Positions 8,046 through 16,312 are shown, numbered from the stretch's first letter. The stretch is DNA of 24,098 bases from a bacterium (GCA_021157815.1 JAGGVT010000020.1:1-24098), one strand, 5' to 3'. Notes: generated by a model from the sequence alone, not told the origin. Made by a program: numbers and translations.

Positions 8046-9965
8046 TTAATCACCTGAATACAATTCGCTTTCCCTCTTTTCAATTTCTTTGTGAATATCA
8101 TCAGCCTTAAGATTCAGATTATCAACCTCTTTTTTCAAATCCGCGCCCTTTTTCCAATCCTTTGATACATCCGGTTGGGACATCTCGACATGCAGTTTTT
8201 CAATCTCCTTTTCGATAATCTCCAATCTGTCATATAGCTCCTCAATACGATTTACCTTATAGATATTCACCTTTTTCGACCCGGCAGGTTTTTTCTTATC
8301 TGTTTTATCCAATTTACCGGACGATTTTTCCTTTTCCACACTTGCTGATTGAGCCATTTCCTCTGCTTGCTTTTCACGCATGTAAGCATAGTTACCCAGG
8401 TAGATTTTCCCTTTGCCGTCTTTCATATAGAGAGTTCTGTCTGCAAGGCGGTCAAGCATGCGCCTGTCGTGTGAAACAAGAATCAAGGTTCCAGTGTAGT
8501 TTTCAAGCGACATTTCAAGCGCCTCAGACGCGATTATGTCAAGATGGTTTGTCGGCTCATCCAGGATAAGAACGTTCGGTTTTTTAGCGATAAGAATCGA
8601 CAGCGCGAGTTTGCTTCTTTCACCGCCACTCAGGTTTGAAATAGGTTTTTCCAAATCGTCAAGATTGATATAAAATCCACCCAGAAATTGTTTGCACTCA
8701 TCGATTTTCCAATCAGGGAAATGCCTTCGAAAAGCCTGAAGGAAATTATCGTTCTCATCGAGTTCGATTCTATCCTGTGCGAAATAACCGATTTCAGTGT
8801 TTCCGCCCCAACGGTATATCCCGCTGTCCAATGTGTCGCGACCCATAAGGCATCGAAGAAGCGTTGATTTCCCCTGCCCGTTTCTGCCAGTAATCGCGAA
8901 TTTTTCTCCTTTCAAAATGGTGAATTCCAATTCGCTGAACAATTGCTTTCCGACGTATGATTTCCCCGCGTCGCTAACCTCAAGGACTTTAGTAAACGAT
9001 TGGCCGCCGCTGTCAATATGGATGCTAAACGCCTTCTGGCCTGAACGGGGGCGTTTCATGGGAGTAATCCGTTGCAGCGTTTTCTCGCGGCTTTTCGCCT
9101 GTCTGGAGCGTCGCTTGTCCGCTTTCCAACGATTGATGAATTTCTTGAGCCTGACTATTTCCTCTTTCTGGCGTTTGTATTCCTTCCACTCGCGCTCGAT
9201 CTTCTCGCATTTCAAGCGAAGGTAATCGCGATAATTGCCGGTGTAACTGGTGATTGCGCCATCATCAAGTTCGAGTATTACCTGTGTCGTGTTGTCGAGG
9301 AAGTAACGGTCATGGGAAACCATCAGGCACGCGCCTTTATATTCACGAATGAATGATTCAAGCCATTCAACGCTTTCGATATCGAGATGATTTGTCGGCT
9401 CATCCAACAGCATAAGATTCGGTTTTGAAATCAGCAGTTTGCCGAGAACGAGCCTCGTTCTTTCACCGCCCGACAGGTCTTTCACGCGCTTATCAAAATC
9501 CTCCTCAAGAAACCCAAGCCCCTTGAGAGTCTTTTGAACTTCGCCCTCATAGTTGTAACCGCCGAGAAAGAAAAATCGCTCCTCAAGGTCGGCGTACTCT
9601 ATTGAGAGTTTTTCAATCGCTTTTGAATCAGTTTCAGTGTTAAGGCGCTCAATAATCTGTTCCATTTTTACACTGATATTTGTAATCTCAACACCTGCAG
9701 AAAGAGCATCATCCAGAAGTTTTAATTCATCTGCAACAGTGTAAAACTGGTCCAGCATTCCAAGATGAAAATTCCTTATGGGTGTTTCAATAACGCCTTT
9801 GTCATACTCCTCTGTACCTCCGAGTATGTTCAAAAGGGTTGTTTTGCCTGAACCGTTAGGGCCAATTAATGCGACTTTACGCCCGGGTCCCACAGTGAAA
9901 TTCACCTGTGAAAACAGGAGGCGTTCGCCAAAGCGCTTTTCAAGATTTCTTACAATCAGTGTCAT
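8046..9965 (-). CDS. ABC-F family ATPase (Uup/YdiF/EttA-like ribosome factor)
   Basis: A 639-residue soluble protein with two ABC ATPase cassettes and no membrane segments. Cassette 1: Walker A GPNGSGKTT (35-43), signature LSGGERTRL (164-172), Walker B LMLLDEPTNHLD (184-195). Cassette 2: Walker A GRNGQGKST (360-368), signature LSGGERSKL (445-453), Walker B VLILDEPTNHLD (465-476). The charged linker at about 248-310 corresponds to the P-site tRNA interaction motif. Residues about 575-636 form a charged coiled-coil tail like those of Uup and YdiF. ABC-F proteins act in the ribosomal E site to relieve stalling or set translation state; antibiotic protection cannot be inferred from sequence alone. 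Its ATG overlaps the trmFO stop by four bases, indicating translational coupling; no separate Shine-Dalgarno is evident. Confidence 0.95.
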   Translation of the reverse strand: MTLIVRNLEKRFGERLLFSQVNFTVGPGRKVALIGPNGSGKTTLLNILGGTEEYDKGVIETPIRNFHLGMLDQFYTVADELKLLDDALSAGVEITNISVKMEQIIERLNTETDSKAIEKLSIEYADLEERFFFLGGYNYEGEVQKTLKGLGFLEEDFDKRVKDLSGGERTRLVLGKLLISKPNLMLLDEPTNHLDIESVEWLESFIREYKGACLMVSHDRYFLDNTTQVILELDDGAITSYTGNYRDYLRLKCEKIEREWKEYKRQKEEIVRLKKFINRWKADKRRSRQAKSREKTLQRITPMKRPRSGQKAFSIHIDSGGQSFTKVLEVSDAGKSYVGKQLFSELEFTILKGEKFAITGRNGQGKSTLLRCLMGRDTLDSGIYRWGGNTEIGYFAQDRIELDENDNFLQAFRRHFPDWKIDECKQFLGGFYINLDDLEKPISNLSGGERSKLALSILIAKKPNVLILDEPTNHLDIIASEALEMSLENYTGTLILVSHDRRMLDRLADRTLYMKDGKGKIYLGNYAYMREKQAEEMAQSASVEKEKSSGKLDKTDKKKPAGSKKVNIYKVNRIEELYDRLEIIEKEIEKLHVEMSQPDVSKDWKKGADLKKEVDNLNLKADDIHKEIEKRESELYSGD

Positions 9966-11278
9966 GCCAGATTATTATCCGCGATGAATTTGCTCAAAAT
10001 ATCCAATGATCGTTCAGCCAGTTTTTCGCGCCTTTCCCGACGACCTCGAATCCGCTTTTCAAGAGGTGGCACCATTCCGAAATTGACTTTCATCGGCTGA
10101 AAGCTTTTGCCCTCAAAGTTAATAAGAGATGATGCGAACGAGCCAAGTATAGTTTCTTTGGGAAAGAGAATCGGTTCTTTTTCGTTTATGATTCGCGCGA
10201 CATTTATCCCAGCGCATGTTCCCTGCGCGATTGCCTCTAAATACCCCTCACCGCCTGTTACCTGTCCAGCTGTGAAAATATTCGAATCCGATTTAAGGCG
10301 TAAATATTCATCGAGCAGTTTGGGAGCATCCATGAAAAAGTTTTTGTGCATGTGCCCGTAACGTACGAATTTCGCATCTTTGAGCGCGGGAATCATACTG
10401 AAAATACGCTTCTGCTCCGGGTATTTAAGCCGTGTTTGAAAACCTACCAGATTCAGATGCCTGCCCTCTTTATCCTCGCGACGAAGTTGCACAATCGCGT
10501 AATATTTTTCTCCCGTTTCAGGATGGCTCAATCCGACAGGTTTCATCGGGCCAAATCTCATTGCCTCGGAATCACGCATCGCGATAATCTCAATCGGGAG
10601 GCATGATTCAAACAATTTATCCGGCTCGAAATCTTTTATATCCACGCGTTCAGCATCGGCCAGCGCCTTGTGAAACAGGTTGAATTCATCGATTTCCAAC
10701 GGGCAGTTCAGATAATCATCGCCGTCCGGATCTCGCCTGTTTGCCCAGAACGCGCGTGACATGTCGAGAGATTCAAGTGTAACAGTTGGGGATGTCGCAT
10801 CGAAAAAGTAAAGGCCATCGCATCCGGCGATTGATTTTATATCCGCCATGAGAGCATCGCTTGTTAGAGGGCCGGATGCCAGAATCACAATCGTATCGCG
10901 GGGAATTTTAGTAATCTCCCCTCTTTTCAATTCGATATTTGGATTTTGCTCAAGGCTTTTTGTAACAGCGGATGAAAAGCCAAGCCTGTCAACAGCCAGC
11001 GCCTGTCCGGCGGGTACAGCGTTTGATTTGGCGATTTGAAGAAGTTCGCATCCAAGTAATTCCATCTCGGACATCAGAAGTCCGTTCGCGCTGAAATTCC
11101 TCATGCTTCCAAATGAATTTGAGCAGACAGGTTCCGCCAGTTCACCAGTTGAATGAGCCGGTGTCATTTTGTTGGGACGCATCTCACGAAGGACAACAGG
11201 GATGTCTCGTGCCACCAGTTCAAGCGCCGCCGCGCTGCCCGCGAGTCCTCCACCGATTATTGTTACTTTGGATTCCAT
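9962..11278 (-). CDS. trmFO: Folate/FAD-dependent tRNA (uracil-54 C5)-methyltransferase
   Basis: A 438-residue flavoprotein that makes ribothymidine at U54 in the tRNA T loop, using methylene-tetrahydrofolate as carbon donor and FADH2 as reductant. The N-terminus has the FAD-binding glycine motif IIGGGLAGSAAALEL (7-21), followed by VVLREMRPNKMTPAH. The two family cysteines are visible: C52 in ELAEPVCSNSFGS and C226 in FESCLPIE, the latter at the same position as the Bacillus subtilis catalytic cysteine. Length is normal. The ATG overlaps the rpiB stop (TAATG) and its own stop overlaps the ABC-F start, so the three genes form one tightly packed operon. Both tRNAs in this window have the expected T at position 54. 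Confidence 0.96.
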   Translation of the reverse strand: MESKVTIIGGGLAGSAAALELVARDIPVVLREMRPNKMTPAHSTGELAEPVCSNSFGSMRNFSANGLLMSEMELLGCELLQIAKSNAVPAGQALAVDRLGFSSAVTKSLEQNPNIELKRGEITKIPRDTIVILASGPLTSDALMADIKSIAGCDGLYFFDATSPTVTLESLDMSRAFWANRRDPDGDDYLNCPLEIDEFNLFHKALADAERVDIKDFEPDKLFESCLPIEIIAMRDSEAMRFGPMKPVGLSHPETGEKYYAIVQLRREDKEGRHLNLVGFQTRLKYPEQKRIFSMIPALKDAKFVRYGHMHKNFFMDAPKLLDEYLRLKSDSNIFTAGQVTGGEGYLEAIAQGTCAGINVARIINEKEPILFPKETILGSFASSLINFEGKSFQPMKVNFGMVPPLEKRIRGRRERREKLAERSLDILSKFIADNNLA

Positions 11279-11736
11279 TACTGTGGATTCAACTTGTCAT
11301 TTTCATAATCGCTTATCTGTTTCCTGCGCCTGATGAAGCGTTCATCGTTATCCGCATCTGTTTCCAGCCAGACTTTTAGAATCGCTTTCGCAGGCTCAAT
11401 CTCAATGAAATTCGCACCGAAGGCAATTACATTCGTATCGTTGTGCTCCCTCGACATTCGCGCCTGATCTTCGTTCATCGGAGCGAATGCGTACACACCC
11501 TTGACCTTGTTTACGGAAACGGTTACTCCAACGCCAGAGCCGCAGATTACAACGCCCCGATCAACTTCTCCTGACACAACCGCCTCCCCTACTTTAAATG
11601 CGGCGATTGGATGGTCGGATGATTGCTCATCGTGAAACCCCATGTCTGTTACTTCGTGTCCGAGTGTCTTTAGGAAATCGAGCAGTGCAAGTTTGAGTTT
11701 GTATCCTCTATGATCATTTCCGATTGCGATTTTCAC
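11278..11736 (-). CDS. rpiB: Ribose 5-phosphate isomerase B
   Basis: A 152-residue cytoplasmic RpiB/LacAB-family sugar isomerase that interconverts ribose 5-phosphate and ribulose 5-phosphate in the pentose phosphate pathway. Visible landmarks: MKIAIGNDHRGYKLK with D8 and H9, the catalytic C65 in VVICGSGVGVTVSVNKVKG, and H98 in MSREHNDTNVIAFGAN. Length matches the family. The start is GTG at 11734-11736, supported by GGAG seven bases upstream (complement of 11744-11747). It is the first gene of the block with trmFO and the ABC-F gene. The pairing with translation factors looks like loose housekeeping co-transcription, not a pathway. Confidence 0.95.
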   Translation of the reverse strand: MKIAIGNDHRGYKLKLALLDFLKTLGHEVTDMGFHDEQSSDHPIAAFKVGEAVVSGEVDRGVVICGSGVGVTVSVNKVKGVYAFAPMNEDQARMSREHNDTNVIAFGANFIEIEPAKAILKVWLETDADNDERFIRRRKQISDYENDKLNPQ

Positions 11737-11785
11737 GTTAAGACTCCATGTTTTGTTGATGAAGCATTATAAAAAGAAAAAAAGT

Positions 11786-11822
11786 AATATGTAACCCGGC
11801 GTCCCTTCGCCGGGGTATTGCA
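11786..11822 (+). repeat. Dispersed CCCGGCG hairpin, copy 1
   Basis: Arms CCCGGCG/CGCCGGG surround TCCCTT. The 37 bases recur in inverse orientation at 16087-16123 with one difference. It lies just upstream of rpiB and next to the 45-bp tandem array. Confidence 0.85.
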
Positions 11823-11830
11823 TGAATTAT

Positions 11831-11962
11831 CCACCATTTTCCCCCGGTTAAGGGAAACCGGGTTACATGTTTTAGCCACCATCTTTCCCCGGTTAAGGGA
11901 AACCGGGTTACATGTTTTAGCCACCATCTTTCCCCGGTTAAGGGAAACCGGGTTACATGTTT
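11831..11962 (+). repeat. 45-bp tandem repeat, about 2.9 copies
   Basis: Units start at 11831, 11876 and 11921. Each contains a CCCGG...CCGGG palindrome with a 7-base stem (CCCGGTT/AACCGGG) followed by TTACATG. Because 45 is a multiple of three, all minus-strand frames stay open and give spurious repetitive ORFs. Units abut without spacers, so this is not a CRISPR array. It fills the gap between the YfhO-family gene and rpiB. Confidence 0.9.
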
Positions 11963-11983
11963 CAAGTTGCGCGCGTTACATAT

Positions 11984-14578
11984 TTATTCATCAAATTCCC
12001 CTTCCTGTAAAAACATATTCTCGTCATCCGGTTCTTCAATGTACTGGTCCTTCCGTGTTAATGATACAAACGCCATGGCAATCCATAACAGAATCCCAAT
12101 GGATGACATTATAAGCCCATTTCTGAAAGATTTCGGTTTGAATTGAAAACTGGCATTGAACGGGCCGGCTTTAACCGGAACAGCCCTGAAATAGCCATAC
12201 GCGCGATATATTTGCTTCTTTTCATCGTTTATCCTGCATTCCCATCCGGGATAGAAGGAATCTGTCAAAATAAGATAACCGTCAGTAACCGCAATTCCGC
12301 TTATCTCGACCATGCCGTTTTGGTATTTCTCAATTTCAACCTTCGAAAAATATGTTGAATCAAGCATCGGCTCTCGCTGGTAGTAGATTTCCTTTCCCGT
12401 TTCGAGAATCAGATTCCGTACCGGGTCAATATCCCCCACTGTGAAAGCGTGCATTACATGCGGAGTTTCAGGGACAACCTTCTCAGGATACAGAACGAAT
12501 GCTCGCGGCTGGGCGCGTTTATTCTCATACACATAAACCTCGCCCCTGTGACGTAGTTCCAATCTGCCCTCTGGAAGCTGGACATTCGAAATCACATATT
12601 TCACTCCGCATAAATCCCACAGATGCACTCTTGTGCGGAAGTAATCCGGGTTACTCAGAAACACTTTCTCCTGGTGTTCGTACATAAGCATAAACTTGTC
12701 AAACGATGATGTATAAAGCGATGATATCCCGCTGACATAGTTCAGACCGTAGTTGTTTCCGAAATTTGGATTTAGTATCTCCCTAAACCTAATGAAATCC
12801 TCAATTGTCGCGCCGCCGTGATACCACAGCATTAATGGGGTATTCCCGAATACTGTCTGCGCGAAATCATACGATCCAAGAATCGAAATCCTGTAAGGAT
12901 TGATTCCATCCGGATCAATTCGAGATACGGTTTGCGTGGCGTTGTTATTCGAGTTTAAACCATCCTGCCCGCTTTGTTCAATAAGAGGAACGCCCTCGCG
13001 GTCGCTGAAATGAATCGCCTGTACTGATGCCGGCTGCGTTGTGTAATAGTCAGGATTAATAAGCCTTGTGCCGGGATTCATTTTAAGATAATACCCGACC
13101 TCACATAAACCAAGCACAAATATAATCACACCTAAAACCGCCACCCGAGACGGATGATTCCTCAGCTGAACCGATGCGGCAATTAACAACCCAATAAGGA
13201 AACCTGCAATTATCAATTCCAGCTTGGCGGCGGAAAGTATTTGAGACAGATTTGAAAAAACGCTGGCAAGTGAGATTATGTTAAATACACTGAATCGTAA
13301 ATCGGTATAAATCGATTCAACTGTCTGCGGCAGGAATCTGTCAACTAATAGAGCGCCGATTAACAGAATCATAACGATAATGCCTGTGATAAAGTACGAT
13401 TTGCGTTTAATTTCAGGATCCGCCGGCAGTTCTTTTCCAAGGAAATATCGGAAACCATACCCGGCAAGCAAAGACGCGCTGATTGCATAAAAAACCAGAA
13501 ACCTGTCCGGGGCGCGGAATCCTGAAAGCAGAGGCATTATTTTCAATAGGAGCGGATAGAAAAACGTATATCCGCCAAGCCCAATCAGGATGCCGATAAT
13601 CGCGATAATGCGCCACAGCCATGATGATTTACTCATGACGAATCCGATCAGCGCCATTATAAATGGAATTGTTCCGATGTATAGAAACAGTGTCATCTGG
13701 AAGGGAATCGTGTCGTTTCCCAGTATTTCCTTCGACTGCGCCCAGTACGGCGGAATCACCAAATCCAACAAGTGATATGGCGAAAACGAATAACTGGTGG
13801 ATTCATTCGTTGAATCAAGATGTATAAACGATTTCTGGTACAGTTCAAGGGATGGCATAATCTGCGCCGACGCGATTAAAAAAGCAAGTGGAATAGCGAT
13901 AAGCCCTAGTATTAATGCCGGCGCAACGACAGGCTGCTTTTTTATGATACGGTCTATCAGCATGTAAATCGACATGAATAAAACCAGCATCAGTGTAATC
14001 GCGACAATTTGAATACTGCCAGCCAGAATTTGCAGCGCAAGGCAAACTGTCAGAAAAAGGCTGCTTCTAAGCCTGTTTCCCCGCCAGACACTCCATGTTA
14101 GAAGAACAATTATCGGAACCCATGCGGCTGAACGTAGTATGGGAGCATTTACAATCAGGCAAACCGGATAACCGGCAAGAGTATAGACAGCGCCGGCGTA
14201 GAGAGATGAGTAATAACCAAGGCCGATTCGGCGCCCCAGCAGATAGAGGAAAAATCCGCCCAGAACAAGATGAATCAGCATATCGATTGAAAAGCCCCGC
14301 GCGCCATCGAAAAATCGGTATGCGATTCTCGTTACAGGATAGAGTATCCCGCTTTGCCCCTCTGCATGGATTGGATGTCCGCAGAAAAAACCATTTTCCC
14401 ACTGCGGAAAATTGCCGCTCTCTATTTCCTCATCGACCGCGGTCTCCCATGGGACATAATGCTGTGATATGTCACCCGCGAAAAACACTCCGCGACCGGT
14501 AATCACGCCTGTGAACACCAGTACGACTAACGCGCAGTACAGCAGTAAAGCGGATGTGTTTTGCCCAAGCCGATACAT
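11984..14578 (-). CDS. YfhO-family multi-pass membrane protein
   Basis: An 864-residue integral membrane protein of the YfhO type. The N-terminal helix (8-28) is followed by a large outside loop with GDISQHYVPWE and PQWENGFFCGHP, the region resembling the acidic loop of GT-C glycosyltransferases. About ten more hydrophobic segments fill residues 100-490. The C-terminal third is a soluble region ending in SFYPGWECRIND and YRAYGYFRAVPVKAG, typical of the family, and a last helix near 830-850. Members of this family in Gram-positive bacteria help add sugars to lipoteichoic or wall polymers, so a lipid-linked sugar transferase role is likely but unproven here. The ATG at 14576-14578 has no Shine-Dalgarno and sits where transcription should begin. 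It is separated from rpiB by 247 bp of repeats. Confidence 0.85.
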   Translation of the reverse strand: MYRLGQNTSALLLYCALVVLVFTGVITGRGVFFAGDISQHYVPWETAVDEEIESGNFPQWENGFFCGHPIHAEGQSGILYPVTRIAYRFFDGARGFSIDMLIHLVLGGFFLYLLGRRIGLGYYSSLYAGAVYTLAGYPVCLIVNAPILRSAAWVPIIVLLTWSVWRGNRLRSSLFLTVCLALQILAGSIQIVAITLMLVLFMSIYMLIDRIIKKQPVVAPALILGLIAIPLAFLIASAQIMPSLELYQKSFIHLDSTNESTSYSFSPYHLLDLVIPPYWAQSKEILGNDTIPFQMTLFLYIGTIPFIMALIGFVMSKSSWLWRIIAIIGILIGLGGYTFFYPLLLKIMPLLSGFRAPDRFLVFYAISASLLAGYGFRYFLGKELPADPEIKRKSYFITGIIVMILLIGALLVDRFLPQTVESIYTDLRFSVFNIISLASVFSNLSQILSAAKLELIIAGFLIGLLIAASVQLRNHPSRVAVLGVIIFVLGLCEVGYYLKMNPGTRLINPDYYTTQPASVQAIHFSDREGVPLIEQSGQDGLNSNNNATQTVSRIDPDGINPYRISILGSYDFAQTVFGNTPLMLWYHGGATIEDFIRFREILNPNFGNNYGLNYVSGISSLYTSSFDKFMLMYEHQEKVFLSNPDYFRTRVHLWDLCGVKYVISNVQLPEGRLELRHRGEVYVYENKRAQPRAFVLYPEKVVPETPHVMHAFTVGDIDPVRNLILETGKEIYYQREPMLDSTYFSKVEIEKYQNGMVEISGIAVTDGYLILTDSFYPGWECRINDEKKQIYRAYGYFRAVPVKAGPFNASFQFKPKSFRNGLIMSSIGILLWIAMAFVSLTRKDQYIEEPDDENMFLQEGEFDE

Positions 14579-14584
14579 AATGAA

Positions 14585-14593
14585 ATTGTATCA
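14585..14593 (-). promoter_or_regulatory. Extended -10 promoter abutting the YfhO-family start codon
   Basis: The minus strand reads TGATACAAT, then six bases, then ATG. Transcription would start at or next to the A of the start codon, predicting a leaderless mRNA. Confidence 0.5.
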
Positions 14594-14748
14594 TATTAAG
14601 TTTTATCGATTAAGCGTAATCATGGAGAGTTGCATGAGGACTGTGTTTGTTAATTGATTGATGTTTGGAAAAGCATTGGTATTTGGATAAGCAGAGGGTT
14701 ATAGAGCCTGTCGGGAAAGGTGTCACAAACAAGAAGCCCCCACCCCAG

Positions 14749-14938
14749 CCCTCCCCGCGAGCGGGGAGGGAGAGCGTTGTTTCTTCCCTTCGCAAATGTA
14801 TAGCCGGATATGTAGAACGTTATCTTTTCCCTTCATAAGTATATAGCCGGATATGTAGAACGTTGTCTTTTCCCTTCATAAGTATATAGCCGGATATTTT
14901 GTTTAAAATGCAAAAAAATCTCCCCCCGCTCGCGGGGG
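14749..14938. repeat. Pair of GC-rich hairpins bracketing a tandem repeat
   Basis: The first palindrome has arms 14749-14758 and 14761-14770 (CCCTCCCCGC/GCGGGGAGGG). The second has arms 14923-14929 and 14932-14938 (CCCCCGC/GCGGGGG), followed by a G run. They resemble each other and flank the 43-bp repeats. Apart from these and the promoter at its right end, the gap 14579-15025 shows nothing gene-like. Confidence 0.75.
14775..14897 (+). repeat. 43-bp tandem repeat, about 2.9 copies
   Basis: Full units begin at 14799 and 14842 (TATAGCCGGATATGTAGAAC and on), with a partial diverged copy before (14775-14798) and a 13-base remnant after (14885-14897). Two full units differ at one base (GTTATC against GTTGTC). 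Confidence 0.85.
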
Positions 14939-14975
14939 ATTAAGGGGGGGAAGATATAAAAAACCTCTGCTATTT

Positions 14976-14984
14976 TGATATAAT
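14976..14984 (+). promoter_or_regulatory. Extended -10 promoter for the aspartoacylase-like gene
   Basis: TGATATAAT is a perfect extended -10. Transcription would begin near 14991, about 35 nt before the ATG at 15026. No good -35 is visible. Confidence 0.55.
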
Positions 14985-15025
14985 TTGCCCGTATTTTTGA
15001 ACAAGGCAAAAGGAAAACACTCATT

Positions 15026-16063
15026 ATGCCAGTCAGTATTGGTAATCTGGTAGGGCTTCCGGGACGCGGGATTAATGGAAACTGGGATGTCATCGACGGC
15101 TCCGACGGCAACGGCTTTTCGTTATCCATGAGTATCCATACCGGTAAAACAGGCGATTTGCGAATCCTTATCGCGACCGGACCGGAGCATCCATCCCCTG
15201 TTGCGGAAAACGCGCTTTTAGCAATAGCGGAAACAATTAACCCGTCGAAAATAAACGGAACTCTAATCACACTGCATGATTTCGCAGCCAGATGGAATGA
15301 CATTCCCCATTCAAACAAACCGGCATTCCCCGGCTGGCCCAAAGGGGATATGGCTGAACGAGCCGCTTATGAAATAATCAACCAGCTTCTCAAACATGTT
15401 GACTACGCGCTTTTTCTGGAAGGCCCTACTCCGGGAATGATCCATCTTCCACATGCCGCGGTTTATACATATGACAATCCACCGATGACCAGCTGCCATC
15501 CCGAAATTCTTAAAATGATGGGGCACGATTTGATCCTGCAAAAAGATGGCATGAGAGGCTCTTTGGTGATTGAGGCTCAGCGTGAATTTGGTTTGCCTGT
15601 TCTTGTCGCGCAGCTGGATGATGTCGAACCCAATCCTGATACAGAAAACTACCTCAAGGAAAAAGTGCTTAACTTTCTGGCATGGGTGGACCTTTTTGAC
15701 TTCAAACCTCTGATTCCCGATAAAACATACGTCGCAACACAGGAAAACGAAATTCGCTCAGTTCGAGATGGTGACATGGAATTCAATCGCTCGCTTGGCG
15801 AGTTCGTATCCTCAGGCGACAGTTTGTGTGTAATCAAAGGTAAAACTGAAAAAGATCGCAGCGAAATTGAAAACGAACATAACGGTTATGTTGTCCGGCA
15901 CAGACATCCAGGCACAATATTAACCGATGATGTTATCTGCTCACTTCTGGAAGTTGGTTTTGTCAAGGGCAACCCTAACAGAATTTTCTGCAGGACCGCG
16001 CTCGATAACGCTGACATGAATGTTAATTTGCGTGAGAATCGTCTGTTTATGGGCGTTGGGTAA
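15026..16063 (+). CDS. Divergent succinylglutamate desuccinylase/aspartoacylase-family protein
   Basis: A 345-residue protein with the two-part layout of AstE/aspartoacylase zinc hydrolases. Residues about 45-210 resemble the peptidase fold, with AFPGWPKGDMAERAAYEI (100-117) matching the family's NRxFPG...ERxA stretch. Residues about 245-335 resemble the C-terminal barrel (LGEFVSSGDSLCVIKG, IENEHNGYVVRHRHPG). By eye, the metal and catalytic residues are absent: HGxE appears as T51-G-P-E54, the DLH motif as F130-L131-E132, and the catalytic ExG-type glutamate as Q196 in VLVAQLDD. It may therefore be a non-catalytic or re-purposed member. Cytoplasmic, with no signal peptide. AGGA lies about 11 bases before the ATG. 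It is probably monocistronic, with palindromes downstream. Confidence 0.6.
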   Translation: MPVSIGNLVGLPGRGINGNWDVIDGSDGNGFSLSMSIHTGKTGDLRILIATGPEHPSPVAENALLAIAETINPSKINGTLITLHDFAARWNDIPHSNKPAFPGWPKGDMAERAAYEIINQLLKHVDYALFLEGPTPGMIHLPHAAVYTYDNPPMTSCHPEILKMMGHDLILQKDGMRGSLVIEAQREFGLPVLVAQLDDVEPNPDTENYLKEKVLNFLAWVDLFDFKPLIPDKTYVATQENEIRSVRDGDMEFNRSLGEFVSSGDSLCVIKGKTEKDRSEIENEHNGYVVRHRHPGTILTDDVICSLLEVGFVKGNPNRIFCRTALDNADMNVNLRENRLFMGVG

Positions 16064-16086
16064 TAGTAAGTGATTATATCAATCCG

Positions 16087-16123
16087 TGCATTACCCCGGC
16101 GAAGGGACGCCGGGTTACATATT
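16087..16123 (-). repeat. Dispersed CCCGGCG hairpin, copy 2
   Basis: The inverse complement of 11786-11822 over 37 bases with one mismatch. The stem is CCCGGCG (16095-16101) with CGCCGGG (16108-16114). It lies 24 bp after the aspartoacylase-like stop and may also end or stabilise that mRNA. Confidence 0.85.
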
Positions 16124-16140
16124 CCTGGTTAGAAAATCCA

Positions 16141-16245
16141 TGCTGGGAGTGTCGGCATCCTTGCCGGCAAAGGGGCGTAAGCACCGGTTTTTATCAAGGT
16201 GCTGAAGCACCAAACTTTCCGGCAAGGATGCCGAATCTCCCGGCA
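16141..16245. repeat. 105-bp long inverted repeat
   Basis: Arms of about 32 bases (16141-16172 and 16214-16245) match with three mismatches and one bulge; both contain TCGGCATCCTTGCCGG or its complement. The interior holds a smaller palindrome, GGTGCT-GA-AGCACC (16198-16211). No coding capacity. It occupies most of the 304-bp gap before the substrate-binding protein gene. Confidence 0.85.
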
Positions 16246-16303
16246 CATAATCTCCCGGTATTCTTTTTCAGAAACCTAATTTAGTAACATCACCTGCCCT
16301 TTC

Positions 16304-16312
16304 TGCTATAAT
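16304..16312 (+). promoter_or_regulatory. Extended -10 promoter for the substrate-binding protein gene
   Basis: TGCTATAAT is a consensus extended -10, placing the start of transcription near 16319 and giving a leader of about 50 nt. Confidence 0.5.

Noticed and set aside
8046-9965. Calling the ABC-F protein an antibiotic resistance determinant
   Set aside because: Housekeeping ABC-F proteins share all visible motifs. The trmFO-linked context and coiled-coil tail fit a general translation factor.
11831-11962. Possible CRISPR array
   Set aside because: Units abut directly with no unique spacers, and no cas genes are present.
11733-11965. Overlapping repetitive minus-strand ORFs (VAKTCNPVSLNRG repeated)
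   Set aside because: All frames are open only because the 45-bp unit is a multiple of three. The palindromic repeat explains the sequence.
14833-15342. A 169-codon minus-strand ORF
   Set aside because: It is antisense to the aspartoacylase-like gene and extends through the 43-bp repeats and GC-rich hairpin.
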